A stretch of DNA of 64,000 nucleotides from an uncultured Chiayiivirga sp. (GCA_934525595.1 CAKSZJ010000001.1:1-64000); one strand, 5' to 3'; counted from the stretch's first letter, positions 24,498 to 35,900 are shown. The notes: generated from the letters alone by a model not told the origin. Made by a program: numbers and translations.

Positions 24498-24572
24498 GCG
24501 CCGCGCGGCCCCGCCGCACGGCATGGATGAATCGCCCCGGCAGTGCCGCGGCAAGGATGGATCGGAACGGTC

Positions 24573-25883
24573 ATGGCAGTTGGACCCGTGCCTCAGGAAC
24601 ACAACATCGTCTACACCACCCTGCATTTCGACAGGCCGTGGTCGTATGAAAACTATCTCAAGACCGGCGGCTACCAGGCGCTGCGCAAGCTGCTGACCGA
24701 GAAGATTCCGCCGGCCGACGTCATCGAGATGGTCAAGCGCTCGGGCCTGCGCGGCCGCGGCGGCGCAGGCTTTCCGACCGGGCTGAAGTGGAGCTTCATG
24801 CCCAAGCACGACGGCGAGAAGTACATCCTGTGCAACTCGGACGAATCCGAGCCGGGCACCTGCAAGGACCGCGACATCCTGCGCTACAACCCGCACGCGG
24901 TGCTGGAGGGCCTCGCCATCGCCTGCTATGCCACCAACACCCGCGTGGCCTACAACTACATGCGCGGCGAGTTCCACCACGAACCCTACGAGCACATCGA
25001 GGAGGCGCTGGCGGAAGCCTACAGGCACGGTTGGCTGGGCCGCGACATCCTCGGCTCGGGTGTCGACATCGACATCCACAACGCGCTCGGTGCCGGTGCC
25101 TACATCTGCGGCGAGGAAACCGCGCTGATGGAGTCGCTCGAAGGCAAGAAGGGCTGGCCGCGCTTCAAGCCGCCGTTCCCGGCCAACTTCGGCCTCTACG
25201 GCAAGCCCACCACGATCAACAACACCGAAACCTATGCCTCGGTGCCGGCGATCATCCGCAACGGCCCGGAATGGTTCCTCGAACTGGGCAAGCCCAACAA
25301 CGGCGGTGCCAAGGTGTTCTCCGTCTCCGGCCACGTGAACCGCCCCGGCAACTACGAGATCCGCCTGGGTACGCCGTTCTCCGAACTGCTGGAAATGGCG
25401 GGCGGAGTGCGCAACGGCCATCGTCTCAAGGGTGTCATTCCCGGCGGCTCTTCGATGCCGGTGCTGCCGGGCGAGAAGATGATGGAGTGCACGATGGACT
25501 ACGACTCGATCCAGAAGGCCGGTTCCGGTTTGGGTTCGGGTGCGGTCATCGTGATGGACGAGACCACCTGCATGGTGCGTGCCTGCCACCGCATCAGCCG
25601 CTTCTATCACCAGGAATCCTGCGGCCAGTGCACCCCATGCCGCGAAGGCACCGGCTGGATGTACCGCTCGCTCACCCGCATCGTCGAAGGCCGCGCCACG
25701 CTCGATGACGTGAACCTGCTGCGCTCGGTCGCGGGCCAGATCGAGGGCCACACCATCTGCGCCTTCGGCGAGGCCGCGGCCTGGCCGGTGCAGGGCTTCC
25801 TGCGCCACTACTGGCACGAATTCGAACACTTCGCCACCCACGGTCGTTCCATGCTGGACGACAAGGCGGGAGCCACCGCATGA
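24573..25883 (+). CDS. nuoF: NADH-quinone oxidoreductase subunit F
   Basis: NuoF binds NADH and FMN and the [4Fe-4S] cluster N3. From the ATG at 24573 it is 436 residues. The nucleotide motif is [10 protein letters not shown] (61-70), and the cluster motif [15 protein letters not shown] lies near 345-360, with a fourth cysteine in TICAFGEA. It begins 75 bases after nuoE. Its TGA overlaps the nuoG ATG by four bases. Confidence 0.97.
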   Translation: MAVGPVPQEHNIVYTTLHFDRPWSYENYLKTGGYQALRKLLTEKIPPADVIEMVKRSGLRGRGGAGFPTGLKWSFMPKHDGEKYILCNSDESEPGTCKDRDILRYNPHAVLEGLAIACYATNTRVAYNYMRGEFHHEPYEHIEEALAEAYRHGWLGRDILGSGVDIDIHNALGAGAYICGEETALMESLEGKKGWPRFKPPFPANFGLYGKPTTINNTETYASVPAIIRNGPEWFLELGKPNNGGAKVFSVSGHVNRPGNYEIRLGTPFSELLEMAGGVRNGHRLKGVIPGGSSMPVLPGEKMMECTMDYDSIQKAGSGLGSGAVIVMDETTCMVRACHRISRFYHQESCGQCTPCREGTGWMYRSLTRIVEGRATLDDVNLLRSVAGQIEGHTICAFGEAAAWPVQGFLRHYWHEFEHFATHGRSMLDDKAGATA

Positions 25884-28198
25884 GCACTCAGCCCAGCCCG
25901 TCCGCCGCACCCGCGCCGGAAGGCTTCGTCAACATCGAGATCGACGGCGTGGCGCTGCTCGCGCCCAAGGGCTCGATGATCATCCAGGCCGCCGACAAGG
26001 CCGGCATTCCGATCCCGCGCTTCTGCTACCACGAGAAGCTCTCGATCGCGGCGAGCTGCCGCATGTGCCTGGTGGACGTGGAAAAATCCCCCAAGCCGGC
26101 GCCCGCCTGCGCGACCCCGGTGATGGAGGGGATGAAGGTCTATACGCAGTCCAGGCGTGCGCTGGATTCGCAGCGCAACACCATGGAGTTCCTGCTGATC
26201 AACCACCCGCTCGACTGCCCGGTCTGCGATCAGGGCGGCGAGTGCGAGCTGCAGGATCTGGCGATGGGATACGGCCGCTCGGTCGGCCGCTTCATCGAGC
26301 GCAAGCGCACCGTGCCCGACGAGGATCTCGGGCCGCTGGTGGCCAGCGACATGACCCGCTGCATCCACTGCACCCGCTGCGTGCGCGTCACCTCGGAAAT
26401 CGCCGGGAGCTTCGAGCTGGGCGTGATGAGCCGCGGCGACCGTTCGGTGATCGGCACCTACGTCGGCCGTGCGCTGGAAACCGAGCTTTCCGGCAACGTG
26501 ATCGACGTCTGCCCGGTGGGCGCGCTCACCAACAAGCCGTTCCGTTTCCGCGCCCGCGCCTGGGAGCTGACCGCGCGCCCGTCGCTGGGCTACCACGATG
26601 CGCTCGGCTCCAATCTCTGGCTGCACATGAGGCGTGGCGAGGTGCTGCGCGCGGTGCCGCGCGACAACGAGGCGATCAACGAGAACTGGCTCGCCGACCG
26701 CGACCGCTACAGCCACGCCGGCCTGGCCGCGCCTGATCGCCTCACCGCGCCGATGATCCGTGAAGGCGAGACCTGGCGCGAGGCGGGCTGGGACGAGGCG
26801 CTGGCGCGCGCCGCCGAGATCATCCAGGCGCAGCCGGGCGACGAGCTCGGCGTGCTGATGCACCCGGCCACCTCCAGCGAGGAAGGCTCGCTGCTCGCCG
26901 CCCTGGCCGCGGGCGTCGGCTGCGGCAACGTCGATCATCGCATCGCGCTCGCTGATCTCGCCGATGCTCCGGTGGCCGAGCCCTTCCAGATGCCGCTGGC
27001 CGAGATCGAGAAGGCCGACGTGATCGTGCTGGTCGGCTGCAATCCGCGCCACGAGGCGCCGCTGCTGGGGCACCGCGTGCGCAAGGCGTGCCGCAGCGCC
27101 GGCGCCCGCGTGGTGGCGATCAATCCGGTCGATTTCGACCTCAACTTCGAGCTGGCGCATCGCCACATCGTGCGGCCGTCGGCGCTGGTCGATGCGCTGC
27201 TGGGCGTCGCCAGTGCGGCCGGTGCGACGCTGCCGGGCCAGATCGGCTCCGAGGCGATCGCCGCGGACCAGGCCCAGACCATCGCCGACCTGCTGCGCGG
27301 CGCGCAGCACGCGGTCATCCTTCTGGGCGAATCGGCGGCCACCCATCCGCAGGCGTCCTGGCTGCGTGCCGCCGCCCGGGCGCTGGCCGAGGCCAGCGGA
27401 GCGAAGCTCAATCAGCTGCCGGTAGGCGCCAATGCCATCGGCCTGGCGCGCGCCGGCGCGCTGCCCGCAGCGCGCGATGCGGCCGGGATGCTGGCCCAGC
27501 CGCGCAAGGCGTGGGTGCTGTATGGCATCGAGCCCGAGCACGACTTCGCCGATACGCCGGCCGCGCTGCGCGCGCTGTCGCAGGGCAGCGTGGTGGCGTT
27601 CACCGCATTCGCCGACGAGACCACGCGCAGGATGGCCCAGGTCATGCTGCCGATCGGGCTCGCGCCGGAGATCGAGGCCAGCTTCACCAACGTCGATGGC
27701 CTCGTGCAGACCACCGCGGCCGCCGCGAAGCTGCCGGGTGAGGCGCGCGCCGGCTGGCGCGTACTGCGCGCGCTGGGCGAGCGCATGGCGCTCTCCGGTT
27801 TCGACTTCACTGAACTTGCGCAGTGGCGCGAGCGCATGACGAGCGCGCCCGCCGCATCGGGTCGTGCACTTGCGCCGCGTGCCGCCGCCGTGCCGGGCCT
27901 GGAGTGCGTCGCCACGCGCGCCATCTACGCAATGGACGCGGTGCTGCGCCGCGCCGAGCCGCTGCAGGCGCATCCGCTGACCCGCGGCGCAAGAGTGATG
28001 CTGAATCCAGAGGATGCCGCTGCGCTGGGCCTGGAGACGGGCGCCATGGCGCGCATCGACGACGGCCGCGGCAAGGCCGCGCTGCCGGTGGAAACCACGA
28101 CCCGCGCGGTGCGCGGCACGGCGTGGATCGAGAAAGGGTATGCCGCCACGGCCCCGATCGCGGGCATGTGCGCATCGCTGACGGTGACGAGGGCCTGA
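25880..28198 (+). CDS. nuoG: NADH-quinone oxidoreductase subunit G
   Basis: NuoG is the large iron-sulfur subunit of the peripheral arm. The 772-residue protein has an N-terminal [2Fe-2S] ferredoxin domain ([16 protein letters not shown]), a His/Cys cluster region ([12 protein letters not shown]), and a [4Fe-4S] motif CIHCTRC with a later CPVGAL. A molybdopterin-oxidoreductase-like domain without a cofactor site follows (from about 215). Length is between the mitochondrial 75-kDa subunit and the longer E. coli protein. The start is coupled to nuoF. Confidence 0.96.
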   Translation: MSTQPSPSAAPAPEGFVNIEIDGVALLAPKGSMIIQAADKAGIPIPRFCYHEKLSIAASCRMCLVDVEKSPKPAPACATPVMEGMKVYTQSRRALDSQRNTMEFLLINHPLDCPVCDQGGECELQDLAMGYGRSVGRFIERKRTVPDEDLGPLVASDMTRCIHCTRCVRVTSEIAGSFELGVMSRGDRSVIGTYVGRALETELSGNVIDVCPVGALTNKPFRFRARAWELTARPSLGYHDALGSNLWLHMRRGEVLRAVPRDNEAINENWLADRDRYSHAGLAAPDRLTAPMIREGETWREAGWDEALARAAEIIQAQPGDELGVLMHPATSSEEGSLLAALAAGVGCGNVDHRIALADLADAPVAEPFQMPLAEIEKADVIVLVGCNPRHEAPLLGHRVRKACRSAGARVVAINPVDFDLNFELAHRHIVRPSALVDALLGVASAAGATLPGQIGSEAIAADQAQTIADLLRGAQHAVILLGESAATHPQASWLRAAARALAEASGAKLNQLPVGANAIGLARAGALPAARDAAGMLAQPRKAWVLYGIEPEHDFADTPAALRALSQGSVVAFTAFADETTRRMAQVMLPIGLAPEIEASFTNVDGLVQTTAAAAKLPGEARAGWRVLRALGERMALSGFDFTELAQWRERMTSAPAASGRALAPRAAAVPGLECVATRAIYAMDAVLRRAEPLQAHPLTRGARVMLNPEDAAALGLETGAMARIDDGRGKAALPVETTTRAVRGTAWIEKGYAATAPIAGMCASLTVTRA

Positions 28199-28200
28199 GC

Positions 28201-29280
28201 GTGTTCGAACTTCTGAGCCAACCTATCGGCCTTGCGCGCGAGTTCTTCCTGAACTTCGGCGTCTTCGGCCTGCTGCTCTGGACGGTGGTCAAGATCCTCG
28301 TGGTCACCGTGCCGCTGATCCTCGCGGTCGCGTTCTTCACCCTGTTCGAGCGCAAGATCATCGGCTGGATGCACGTGCGCCAGGGGCCGGTCTACATCGG
28401 CAAGGTCTTCGGCATCGGCCTGATCCAGCCGTTTGCCGACGTCTTCAAGCTGCTGTTCAAGGAAGTCATCTCGCCCACCAATGCGAACGTCTTCCTGTAC
28501 CGCCTCGCGCCCATCCTGACCATGGCGCCGGCGTTCGCGGCATGGGCGGTGGTGCCGTTCGAGGACGCGGTGGTGCTCTCCAACGCCAACGCCGGCCTGC
28601 TGTACCTGCTCTCGATGACTTCGCTGGGTGTCTACGGCGTGATCCTCGCCGGCTGGGCGTCCAACTCCAAGTACGCGATGCTCGGCGCGATGCGCTCGGC
28701 GGCGCAGGTGGTGAGCTATGAAATCGCCATGGGCTTCGCCCTGGTCGGCGTGATGGTGGCCGCCGGCAGCATGAACCTCTCGCAGATCGTGCAGGCGCAG
28801 GCCGGAAGCGCGGGGCTGTTCGACTGGTTCTGGCTGCCGCTGCTGCCGCTGTTCGTCGTGTACTTCATCTCCGGCGTGGCCGAGACCAACCGCCTGCCGT
28901 TCGACGTGGCCGAGGGCGAGTCGGAGATCGTGGCCGGCTTCCATGTCGAGTATTCCGGATCGACATTCGCGATCTTCTTCCTGGCCGAATACGCCAACAT
29001 GATCCTGATCAGCTTCCTGAGCGCGATCCTGTTCATGGGGGGCTGGCTGTCGCCGTTCCCGGCGTCGTGGGGCGTGCTGGGCATGCCCGGCATCTGGTGG
29101 CTGTTCGCCAAGGCGCTGTTCTTCGCGTTCTGTTTCGTCTGGTTCCGTGCCACCTTCCCGCGCTACCGCTACGACCAGATCATGCGCCTGGGCTGGAAGG
29201 TCTTCATCCCCATCACGATCGTCTGGATCCTGGTGGCCGCCTGGATGGTGCATCTGGGCTGGGTCAAGGCTGGTGTCTGA
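28201..29280 (+). CDS. nuoH: NADH-quinone oxidoreductase subunit H
   Basis: NuoH is the membrane subunit that meets the peripheral arm at the quinone channel. The GTG at 28201, two bases after the nuoG stop, gives 359 residues ([16 protein letters not shown]). About eight hydrophobic segments are present, with the signatures [14 protein letters not shown] and [20 protein letters not shown]. The reading frame can be extended into nuoG, but homology starts at the GTG. Confidence 0.96.
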   Translation: MFELLSQPIGLAREFFLNFGVFGLLLWTVVKILVVTVPLILAVAFFTLFERKIIGWMHVRQGPVYIGKVFGIGLIQPFADVFKLLFKEVISPTNANVFLYRLAPILTMAPAFAAWAVVPFEDAVVLSNANAGLLYLLSMTSLGVYGVILAGWASNSKYAMLGAMRSAAQVVSYEIAMGFALVGVMVAAGSMNLSQIVQAQAGSAGLFDWFWLPLLPLFVVYFISGVAETNRLPFDVAEGESEIVAGFHVEYSGSTFAIFFLAEYANMILISFLSAILFMGGWLSPFPASWGVLGMPGIWWLFAKALFFAFCFVWFRATFPRYRYDQIMRLGWKVFIPITIVWILVAAWMVHLGWVKAGV

Positions 29281-29294
29281 AGGAAGGTGATGGC

Positions 29295-29783
29295 ATGAAT
29301 CGCATGGTGTCCTACGTCAAGAGCCTGATGCTCATCGAGCTGCTGCAGGGGCTGTGGCTCACGACGAAATACTTCTTCCGGCCCAAGTACACGGTGCACT
29401 ATCCGGAAGAGAAGATCCCCCAGTCGCCGCGCTTCCGCGGCCTGCACGCGCTGCGCCGTTATCCGAACGGCGAGGAGCGTTGCATCGCCTGCAAGCTGTG
29501 CGAGGCGGTGTGTCCGGCGCTGGCCATCACCATCGACTCGGCGCCGCGCGAGGACGGCACGCGGCGCACTACCGGCTACGAGATCGACCTGTTCAAGTGC
29601 ATCTTCTGCGGCTTCTGCGAAGAGAGCTGTCCGGTCGATTCGATCGTGCTGACCCACATCCATGAGTACCACTTCGAAGAGCGCGGCGAGAACGTGGTCA
29701 CCAAGCCGCAGCTCCTGGCCATCGGCGACCGGCTGGAGCCGGAAATCGCCGAGCGTCGCGCGCTCGACGCCCCTTACCGCTGA
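29295..29783 (+). CDS. nuoI: NADH-quinone oxidoreductase subunit I
   Basis: NuoI is the ferredoxin-like subunit with clusters N6a and N6b, linking the electron chain to NuoB. The 162 residues contain two complete [4Fe-4S] motifs, [12 protein letters not shown] (Cys63, 66, 69, 73) and [12 protein letters not shown] (Cys102, 105, 108, 112). An amphipathic N-terminal helix lies against the membrane. An AGGAAGG ribosome binding site lies in the 14-base gap after nuoH. Confidence 0.97.
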   Translation: MNRMVSYVKSLMLIELLQGLWLTTKYFFRPKYTVHYPEEKIPQSPRFRGLHALRRYPNGEERCIACKLCEAVCPALAITIDSAPREDGTRRTTGYEIDLFKCIFCGFCEESCPVDSIVLTHIHEYHFEERGENVVTKPQLLAIGDRLEPEIAERRALDAPYR

Positions 29784-29793
29784 GGACCACCGC

Positions 29794-30408
29794 ATGACCG
29801 TGCAACTGGCCATCTTCTACGCCTTCGCGCTGGTGACCTCGGCTGCCGCGCTGGCCGTCATCCTGGTGCGCAACCCGGTCCACGCCGTGCTGTGCCTGGT
29901 GCTGACCTTCTTTTCCACCGCCTGCCTGTGGCTGCTGCTGGAGGCCGAATTCCTCGCGATCGCGCTGGTGCTGGTCTACGTGGGCGCGGTGATGGTGCTG
30001 TTCCTGTTCGTGGTGATGATGCTGGACGTCAACGTCGATCCGCTGCGCGAGGGCTTCGCGCGCAACCTGCCGGTGGCGCTGCTTGTGGCAATCGTCATGG
30101 CCGCGGAAATGGTCGCGCTGATCGGCGTCCGGCGCTTCGGGCAGGTGGTCGATTCCCCCGATCCGGCGCTGGCAGCCGGGCAGCACAATCTGGAGTGGCT
30201 GGGGCACGCGCTGTTTCGCGATTACGTGCTGCCGTTCGAAATCGCGGCCGTGGTGCTGACGGTGGCGATCATCGCCGCCATCGTGCTGACCCTGCGCCGG
30301 CGCCCCGGCACCAAGCACCAGGATCCCGCGCTGCAGGTGCAGGTGCGCAAGGCCGACCGGCTGCGCATGGTCAAGATGGATGCCGTCGTCAAGGAGCCCA
30401 AGCCATGA
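29794..30408 (+). CDS. nuoJ: NADH-quinone oxidoreductase subunit J
   Basis: NuoJ is a membrane-arm subunit with five transmembrane segments. The ATG at 29794 gives 204 residues ([20 protein letters not shown]). The conserved third helix with the pi-bulge region ([18 protein letters not shown]) is present. A hydrophilic tail follows the last helix. Its TGA overlaps the nuoK ATG by four bases. Confidence 0.95.
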   Translation: MTVQLAIFYAFALVTSAAALAVILVRNPVHAVLCLVLTFFSTACLWLLLEAEFLAIALVLVYVGAVMVLFLFVVMMLDVNVDPLREGFARNLPVALLVAIVMAAEMVALIGVRRFGQVVDSPDPALAAGQHNLEWLGHALFRDYVLPFEIAAVVLTVAIIAAIVLTLRRRPGTKHQDPALQVQVRKADRLRMVKMDAVVKEPKP

Positions 30409-30710
30409 TCTCGCTCGGCCACTATCTCACGCTCGGCGCGCTGCTGTTTTCCATAAGCGTCGCGGGCATCTTCATCAACCGCAAGAACGTCATCGTGCTG
30501 CTGCTCTGCGTGGAGCTGATGCTGCTGGCGGTCAACGTCAATTTCGTGGCCTTCTCGCGCTTCCTCGGCGATGCGGCAGGGCAGGTCTTCGTATTTTTCG
30601 TGCTGACGGTGGCGGCGGCTGAAACCGCTATCGGCCTGGCGATCCTGGTGGTCCTGTTCCGCAACCGCGGCACGATCAACGTGGATCAGATCGACTCGAT
30701 GAAGGGGTGA
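30405..30710 (+). CDS. nuoK: NADH-quinone oxidoreductase subunit K
   Basis: NuoK is the MrpC-like membrane subunit. The 101 residues form three transmembrane segments with the two conserved buried glutamates, in [11 protein letters not shown] and [12 protein letters not shown], that belong to the proton path. Length is exactly typical. Translation is coupled to nuoJ through the ATGA overlap. Confidence 0.97.
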   Translation: MISLGHYLTLGALLFSISVAGIFINRKNVIVLLLCVELMLLAVNVNFVAFSRFLGDAAGQVFVFFVLTVAAAETAIGLAILVVLFRNRGTINVDQIDSMKG

Positions 30711-30761
30711 CGGCGCCCGCCCTTCGCGCCGCCCACGACGACCAGTGATGGAACGCATTCC

Positions 30762-32804
30762 GTGATAACCCAAAACACCCTACTGACCATTGCGCTGGCT
30801 CCCCTGGCCGGCGCCGTGATCGCCGGCTTCTTCGGCGGACGCCTCGGACGTGCGGCCTCGCACTGGATCACGATCCTGGGCGTGGCGCTGTCCTGCGCGC
30901 TGTCGATCCAGGTGCTGTACGCGCTGGTCGCGGGCGGCGCGATGCCCTACAACGCCAACGTCTACACCTTCTTCGAGGTGGGCAGCTTCTCGGCGCACGT
31001 CGGCTTCATGATCGACTCGCTCACCGCGATGATGATGGTGGTGGTCACCTTCGTCTCGCTGCTGGTGCACGTCTACACCATCGGCTACATGCGCGACGAT
31101 CCGGGCTATACGCGCTTTTTCGCCTATATCTCGTTCTTCACCTTCTCGATGCTGATGCTGGTGATGAGCAACAACTTCATGCAGCTGTTCTTCGGCTGGG
31201 AAGCGGTGGGCCTGGCCTCGTACCTGCTGATCGGCTTCTGGTTCCCGCGCCCGTCGGCGGCGTTCGCCAACCTCAAGGCCTTCCTGGTCAACCGCGTGGG
31301 CGACTTCGGCTTCCTGATCGGCATCGCCGCGGTGTTCTACTGGTGCGGCAGCCTGGATTACGCCGAGGTGTTCGCCAACACCCACCTGATCGAGGGCAAG
31401 AGCTTCGAGCCGTGGCCCGGCGCGAGCTGGTCGATCCCGAGCTTCATCGGCATCTGGCTGTTCATCGGCGCCATGGGCAAGAGCGCGCAGGTGCCGCTGC
31501 ACGTCTGGCTGCCCGATTCGATGGAAGGCCCGACCCCGATCTCGGCGCTGATCCACGCTGCCACGATGGTGACCGCCGGCATCTTCATGGTGGCGCGCAT
31601 GTCGCCGATCTACGAGCTGTCCGAAACCGCGCTCGCCTTCGTGCTGCTCGTTGGTGCCACGACGGCCTTCTTCACCGGCCTGATCGGCATCGTGCAGAAC
31701 GACATCAAGCGCGTGGTGGCCTATTCCACGCTGAGCCAGCTCGGTTACATGACGGTGGCGCTCGGCGTTTCGGCGTACTCGGCGGCGGTGTTCCACCTGA
31801 TGACCCACGCCTTCTTCAAGGCCCTGCTGTTCCTCGGCGCCGGCTCGGTCATCATCGGCATGCACCACCAGCAGGACATGCGCCGCATGGGCGGGTTGCG
31901 CAAGTACATGCCCATCACCCACATCACCATGTGGATCGGCACGCTTGCGCTGGTGGGCACGCCGTTCTTCTCGGGCTATTTCTCCAAGGACTCGATCATC
32001 CTGGCGGCGCAGGCCGCGGCCGGGCAGGGCGGCTGGGTGCAGGCCTACGCCTACTGGGCGGTGCTGCTGGGCGTGTTCGTCACCAGCGTCTACAGCTTCC
32101 GCCTGCTGTACCTGACCTTCTTCGGCACCGAGCGATTCCGCGAGGTTCACGAAAGCCACGCCGGTCACGACGTGCACGAAGGACATGACGCCCACGCGCA
32201 CGAGCCGCACGAGTCGCCGCTGGTGGTGACCCTGCCGCTGATCCTGCTGGCGATCGCCTCGGTCGGCATCGGCTTCTTCACCGTCGGGCCGATGCTGTTC
32301 GGCGACTTCTTCGAAGGCGCGATCCGGGTGCTTCCCGGACACGACACCCTGGGCGCGGTGGCGCAGGCGGTGTGGCACGCCGAGCACGGCTGGGTGTCGG
32401 CCGCGGTCGGCTTCGGGCTGCACTTCATCAGCTCGCCGGTGTTCTGGCTCGCCTTTGCCGGTTTCGCGCTGAGCACCTACATCTACCTGTTCAATCCGTC
32501 GCTGGCCGATCGCATCCGCAATGCGGCGGCGCTGCCGGTGCGCGCCCTGGAGAACAAGTACGGCTTCGACGATCTGTGGATCAAGGGCCTGGCGGGCGGC
32601 AGCGTGCGTCTGGGTCAGACGCTCTGGAAGCGCCTTGACGCCGGCCTGATCGACGGTGTGATCGTGAACGGCTCGGTGGCCCTGGTGGACCGGGTCGCGG
32701 GAATCATCCGGGTGGCCCAGACCGGGCGCCTGTACCACTACGCGTTCGTCATGATCGTCGGCCTGATCGCCCTTCTGGGCGGGCTGATCGTGGCGCTTGG
32801 CTGA
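30762..32804 (+). CDS. nuoL: NADH-quinone oxidoreductase subunit L
   Basis: NuoL is the distal antiporter-like proton-pumping subunit. A GTG at 30762 starts a 680-residue protein. The antiporter core contains the conserved glutamate (FFGWEAVGLASYLLIG), the lysine-bearing segment GKSAQVPLHVWLPDSMEGPTP, and a C-terminal lateral helix region after about residue 560. A histidine-rich cytosolic or periplasmic loop (HESHAGHDVHEGHDAHAHE) lies around residues 464-484. The 51-base gap after nuoK contains no other gene. Confidence 0.96.
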   Translation: MITQNTLLTIALAPLAGAVIAGFFGGRLGRAASHWITILGVALSCALSIQVLYALVAGGAMPYNANVYTFFEVGSFSAHVGFMIDSLTAMMMVVVTFVSLLVHVYTIGYMRDDPGYTRFFAYISFFTFSMLMLVMSNNFMQLFFGWEAVGLASYLLIGFWFPRPSAAFANLKAFLVNRVGDFGFLIGIAAVFYWCGSLDYAEVFANTHLIEGKSFEPWPGASWSIPSFIGIWLFIGAMGKSAQVPLHVWLPDSMEGPTPISALIHAATMVTAGIFMVARMSPIYELSETALAFVLLVGATTAFFTGLIGIVQNDIKRVVAYSTLSQLGYMTVALGVSAYSAAVFHLMTHAFFKALLFLGAGSVIIGMHHQQDMRRMGGLRKYMPITHITMWIGTLALVGTPFFSGYFSKDSIILAAQAAAGQGGWVQAYAYWAVLLGVFVTSVYSFRLLYLTFFGTERFREVHESHAGHDVHEGHDAHAHEPHESPLVVTLPLILLAIASVGIGFFTVGPMLFGDFFEGAIRVLPGHDTLGAVAQAVWHAEHGWVSAAVGFGLHFISSPVFWLAFAGFALSTYIYLFNPSLADRIRNAAALPVRALENKYGFDDLWIKGLAGGSVRLGQTLWKRLDAGLIDGVIVNGSVALVDRVAGIIRVAQTGRLYHYAFVMIVGLIALLGGLIVALG

Positions 32805-32828
32805 CCGCATTCCGAGGATCCACGCCCC

Positions 32829-34340
32829 ATGCTGCCCCACGACTCACTTCTCAGCGCGCTGATCTGGCTGCCGATGCTCGGTGGCGCGGCGACGCTGCTG
32901 TACTCCAAGCGGCCCGAGGCGGCGCGCTGGTTCGCGCTTGCGGTGGCCATGGTCACCTTCGTGCTGAGCTTCCAGCTCTATGCCGACTTCGATCTGGCCA
33001 GCCCGGCGATGCAGTTCGTAAAGGACATCGAGTGGATCTCGGCCTTCGGCATCCGCTATCACCTGGGCGTGGACGGCATTTCGGTGGCCCTGGTCCTTCT
33101 GACCACGTTCACCACGATCCCCGTGATCATCGGCGCCTGGCGCTCGGTGGACAAATGGGTGGCGCAGTACATGGCCGCCTTCCTGATCCTGGAAGGGCTG
33201 ATGATCGGCGTGTTCTGCGCGCTCGATACCATCCTCTTCTACGCCTTCTTCGAAGGCATGCTGATCCCGATGTTCATCATCATCGGCGTCTGGGGCGGGC
33301 CGCGGCGCGTCTACGCCACGCTGAAGTTCTTCCTGTACACCTTCCTGGGTTCGGTGTTCCTGCTGATCGGCCTGATCTACCTGTACGTGAAGGGCGGCAG
33401 CTTCCAGTTCGCCGACCTCTACGCGCAGCCGCTGACCATGACCGAGCAGGGCTGGCTGTTCCTGGCCTTCTTCGGCGCCTTCGCGATCAAGATCCCGATG
33501 TTCCCGGTGCATACCTGGCTGCCAGATGCGCACGTCGAGGCGCCCACCGGCGGTTCGGTGATCCTGGCCGCGATCATGCTGAAGATCGGCGGCTACGGCT
33601 TCCTGCGCTTCTCGCTGCCGATCCTCCCCGACGCCAGCGCCGAGTGGGCCGGGGTGATGATCGGCCTGTCGCTGATCGCGGTGGTCATCGTGGGTCTGGT
33701 GGCGCTGGTGCAGGCCGACATGAAGAAGCTCGTGGCCTACTCGTCGGTGGCGCACATGGGCTTTGTCACGCTCGGCATCTTCGTGGCGCTGACGCTGGTG
33801 CGCGATGCGAACAATCCCGATGCCGCGCAGCTGGGCCTGCAGGGCGCGATGGTGCAGATGATCAGCCACGGCTTCATCTCCGGTGCCATGTTCTCCTGGG
33901 TGGGTGTGCTCTACGACCGCATGCATACGCGCATGATCAAGGACTACGGCGGCGTGATGCAGGTTATGCCGTGGTTCGGCTTCTTCGTGATCTTCTTCTC
34001 GATGGCCAATTCCGGCCTGCCGGGAACGTCCGGCTTCGTCGGCGAGTTCATGGTCATCCTGACCCTGTTCCAGGCCAATGCGTGGATCGCCGTGGCCGCG
34101 GCCACGACGCTGATCATCGCGGCCGGCTACTCGCTGTGGCTGGTCAAGCGCGTCATGTTCGGGCCGATCACCAATCCGGCGGTGGCGGAAATGAAGGACG
34201 TGGACTCGCGCGAGACGCTGGTGCTGGGGCTGTTCGCCGCCGGCGTGCTGGCGCTGGGCCTTTACCCGAAGGTGCTGACCGATCTGATGCAGTCCTCGAT
34301 TGCGCAACTGGCGATGCAGATCGCCACGACCAAGCTGTAA
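32829..34340 (+). CDS. nuoM: NADH-quinone oxidoreductase subunit M
   Basis: NuoM is the second antiporter-like pump subunit. The 503 residues include the conserved glutamate segment (YAFFEGMLIPMFIIIG), the lysine region KIPMFPVHTWLPDAHVEAPT and the motif KKLVAYSSVAHMG. Length and the number of hydrophobic segments (about 14) are normal. It follows nuoL by 24 bases. Confidence 0.97.
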   Translation: MLPHDSLLSALIWLPMLGGAATLLYSKRPEAARWFALAVAMVTFVLSFQLYADFDLASPAMQFVKDIEWISAFGIRYHLGVDGISVALVLLTTFTTIPVIIGAWRSVDKWVAQYMAAFLILEGLMIGVFCALDTILFYAFFEGMLIPMFIIIGVWGGPRRVYATLKFFLYTFLGSVFLLIGLIYLYVKGGSFQFADLYAQPLTMTEQGWLFLAFFGAFAIKIPMFPVHTWLPDAHVEAPTGGSVILAAIMLKIGGYGFLRFSLPILPDASAEWAGVMIGLSLIAVVIVGLVALVQADMKKLVAYSSVAHMGFVTLGIFVALTLVRDANNPDAAQLGLQGAMVQMISHGFISGAMFSWVGVLYDRMHTRMIKDYGGVMQVMPWFGFFVIFFSMANSGLPGTSGFVGEFMVILTLFQANAWIAVAAATTLIIAAGYSLWLVKRVMFGPITNPAVAEMKDVDSRETLVLGLFAAGVLALGLYPKVLTDLMQSSIAQLAMQIATTKL

Positions 34341-34355
34341 GGCAGGGAAACGACG

Positions 34356-35807
34356 ATGATCACTTCCGCCGACTTTCTGCCCATGCTGCCCGAGCTTTTC
34401 CTGCTCGCGGCCACCTGCGGCCTGCTGCTCACCGACCTGTTCCTGAGCCAGGAACGCCGGGGCTTCATCCACTTCCTCGCGCTCGGCATCCTCGCCGTGG
34501 CCGCCGTGCTTACCCTGCGCGGTGTACCGGGCGTGCCGCTGCCGGTGCGGGTGTTTTCCGACACGTTCCAGCGCGACGCCGCCGGCGACCTGCTCAAGCT
34601 CTTCATCTACCTGATGACCGCGCTGGCCTTCGTGTACGCCAAGCCTTACCTGAAGGACCGCGACCTGTTCAAGGGCGAGTTCTACATGCTCTGCCTGTTC
34701 GCGGTACTGGGCATGATGCTGCTGGTTTCGGCCGGCAACCTGACGGTGGTTTACCTGGGCCTGGAGCTGCTGGCGCTGTCGTCCTACGCTCTGGTGGCGT
34801 TCGATCGCGACAACCGCCTGGCTTCGGAGGCGGCGATCAAGTACTTCGTGCTCGGTGCGATGGCCTCGGGCATGCTGCTGTACGGCATGAGCATGCTCTA
34901 CGGCGTCACCGGCACGCTCGATCTGGCGCGCATCTCTGAGGCGGCCGCGGTGGTGCAGGGCGACCAGCGCACGCTGTTCCTGTTCGGGGTGGTCTTCATC
35001 GTCGTGGGCGTCGCGTTCAAGTTCGGCGCCGCGCCGTTCCACATGTGGCTGCCCGATGTCTACCAGGGCGCACCCACGGCGATCACGCTGTTCATCAGCG
35101 CCGCGCCCAAGCTCGCAGCGGTGGGCATGGCCTACCGCCTGTTCGACAACGCCGCCGGAAGCATCGATGCACACTGGCAGGTTGCGCTGGCCTGGCTGGC
35201 CTTCCTGTCGCTGGCGATCGGCAACCTCATCGCCATCGTGCAGACCAATTTCAAGCGCATGCTCGCCTACTCGGGCGTGTCGCACGTCGGCTTCCTGTTC
35301 CTCGGCCTGGCCAACGGCACGCCCGAGGGCTATGCCGCCGCGACGCTCTACGCGATCTGCTACACCCTGATGGCGGCCGGTTCGTTCGCGGCGATCATCC
35401 TGCTGGCGCGTCGCGGTTTCGAGGCGGAGGAGCTGTCCGATTACCGCGGCCTGTTCCGCACCCATCCCTGGATCGCGCTGATGATCCTGCTGCTGATGTT
35501 CTCGCTGGCCGGCGTGCCGCCGCTGTTCGGTTTCTGGGCCAAGCTCGCGGTGATCCGCGCGGCGATCGACGCGGACCTTCTCTGGCTGGCGATTTCGGCC
35601 GTGGTGTTTGCCGTGATCGGCGCGTTCTACTACCTGCGCGTGGTCAAGATCATCTTCTTCGATGCGCCTTCGGATCAGGTCCGGATCGAGCCGCAGTCCG
35701 ATCCGCAGCTGCGCTGGGTGTTCTCGGCCAATGCGTTGGCGATGCTGGTGCTGGGCATCTTCTGGAACCCGCTGCTGGAGCTGTGCCTGGCGGCATTCCG
35801 CAGCTGA
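34356..35807 (+). CDS. nuoN: NADH-quinone oxidoreductase subunit N
   Basis: NuoN is the antiporter-like subunit nearest the peripheral arm and the last gene of the operon. The 483 residues include YLGLELLALSSYALVAFDR, KFGAAPFHMWLPDVYQGAPT and KRMLAYSGVSHVGF. The gene ends facing dnaE, which is convergent, with 93 bases between them. That gap contains a 6-bp hairpin, TGCGCC/GGCGCA at 35822-35840, which has no T-run. Confidence 0.96.
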   Translation: MITSADFLPMLPELFLLAATCGLLLTDLFLSQERRGFIHFLALGILAVAAVLTLRGVPGVPLPVRVFSDTFQRDAAGDLLKLFIYLMTALAFVYAKPYLKDRDLFKGEFYMLCLFAVLGMMLLVSAGNLTVVYLGLELLALSSYALVAFDRDNRLASEAAIKYFVLGAMASGMLLYGMSMLYGVTGTLDLARISEAAAVVQGDQRTLFLFGVVFIVVGVAFKFGAAPFHMWLPDVYQGAPTAITLFISAAPKLAAVGMAYRLFDNAAGSIDAHWQVALAWLAFLSLAIGNLIAIVQTNFKRMLAYSGVSHVGFLFLGLANGTPEGYAAATLYAICYTLMAAGSFAAIILLARRGFEAEELSDYRGLFRTHPWIALMILLLMFSLAGVPPLFGFWAKLAVIRAAIDADLLWLAISAVVFAVIGAFYYLRVVKIIFFDAPSDQVRIEPQSDPQLRWVFSANALAMLVLGIFWNPLLELCLAAFRS

Positions 35808-35900
35808 ATCCCGCACGCCACTGCGCCCAGTGGCGGCGCAGGATGGCCCGGAGGCCGGCGTGGCTTTTAGCCCGCGTTGGCCTGCCGGGTGCCGGGCGAT

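Noticed and set aside
25808..27973. A 721-codon minus-strand open frame opposite nuoG
   Set aside because: Antisense shadow of nuoG with no recognisable product.
30780..32840. A 686-codon minus-strand open frame opposite nuoL
   Set aside because: Same antisense effect. The composition is low-complexity and no family is recognisable.
32844..35816. A 990-codon open frame on the minus strand opposite nuoM and nuoN
   Set aside because: It is exactly antisense to two well-conserved genes and its product is a His/Arg/Glu-rich string without domains, the usual effect of GC-rich third positions.
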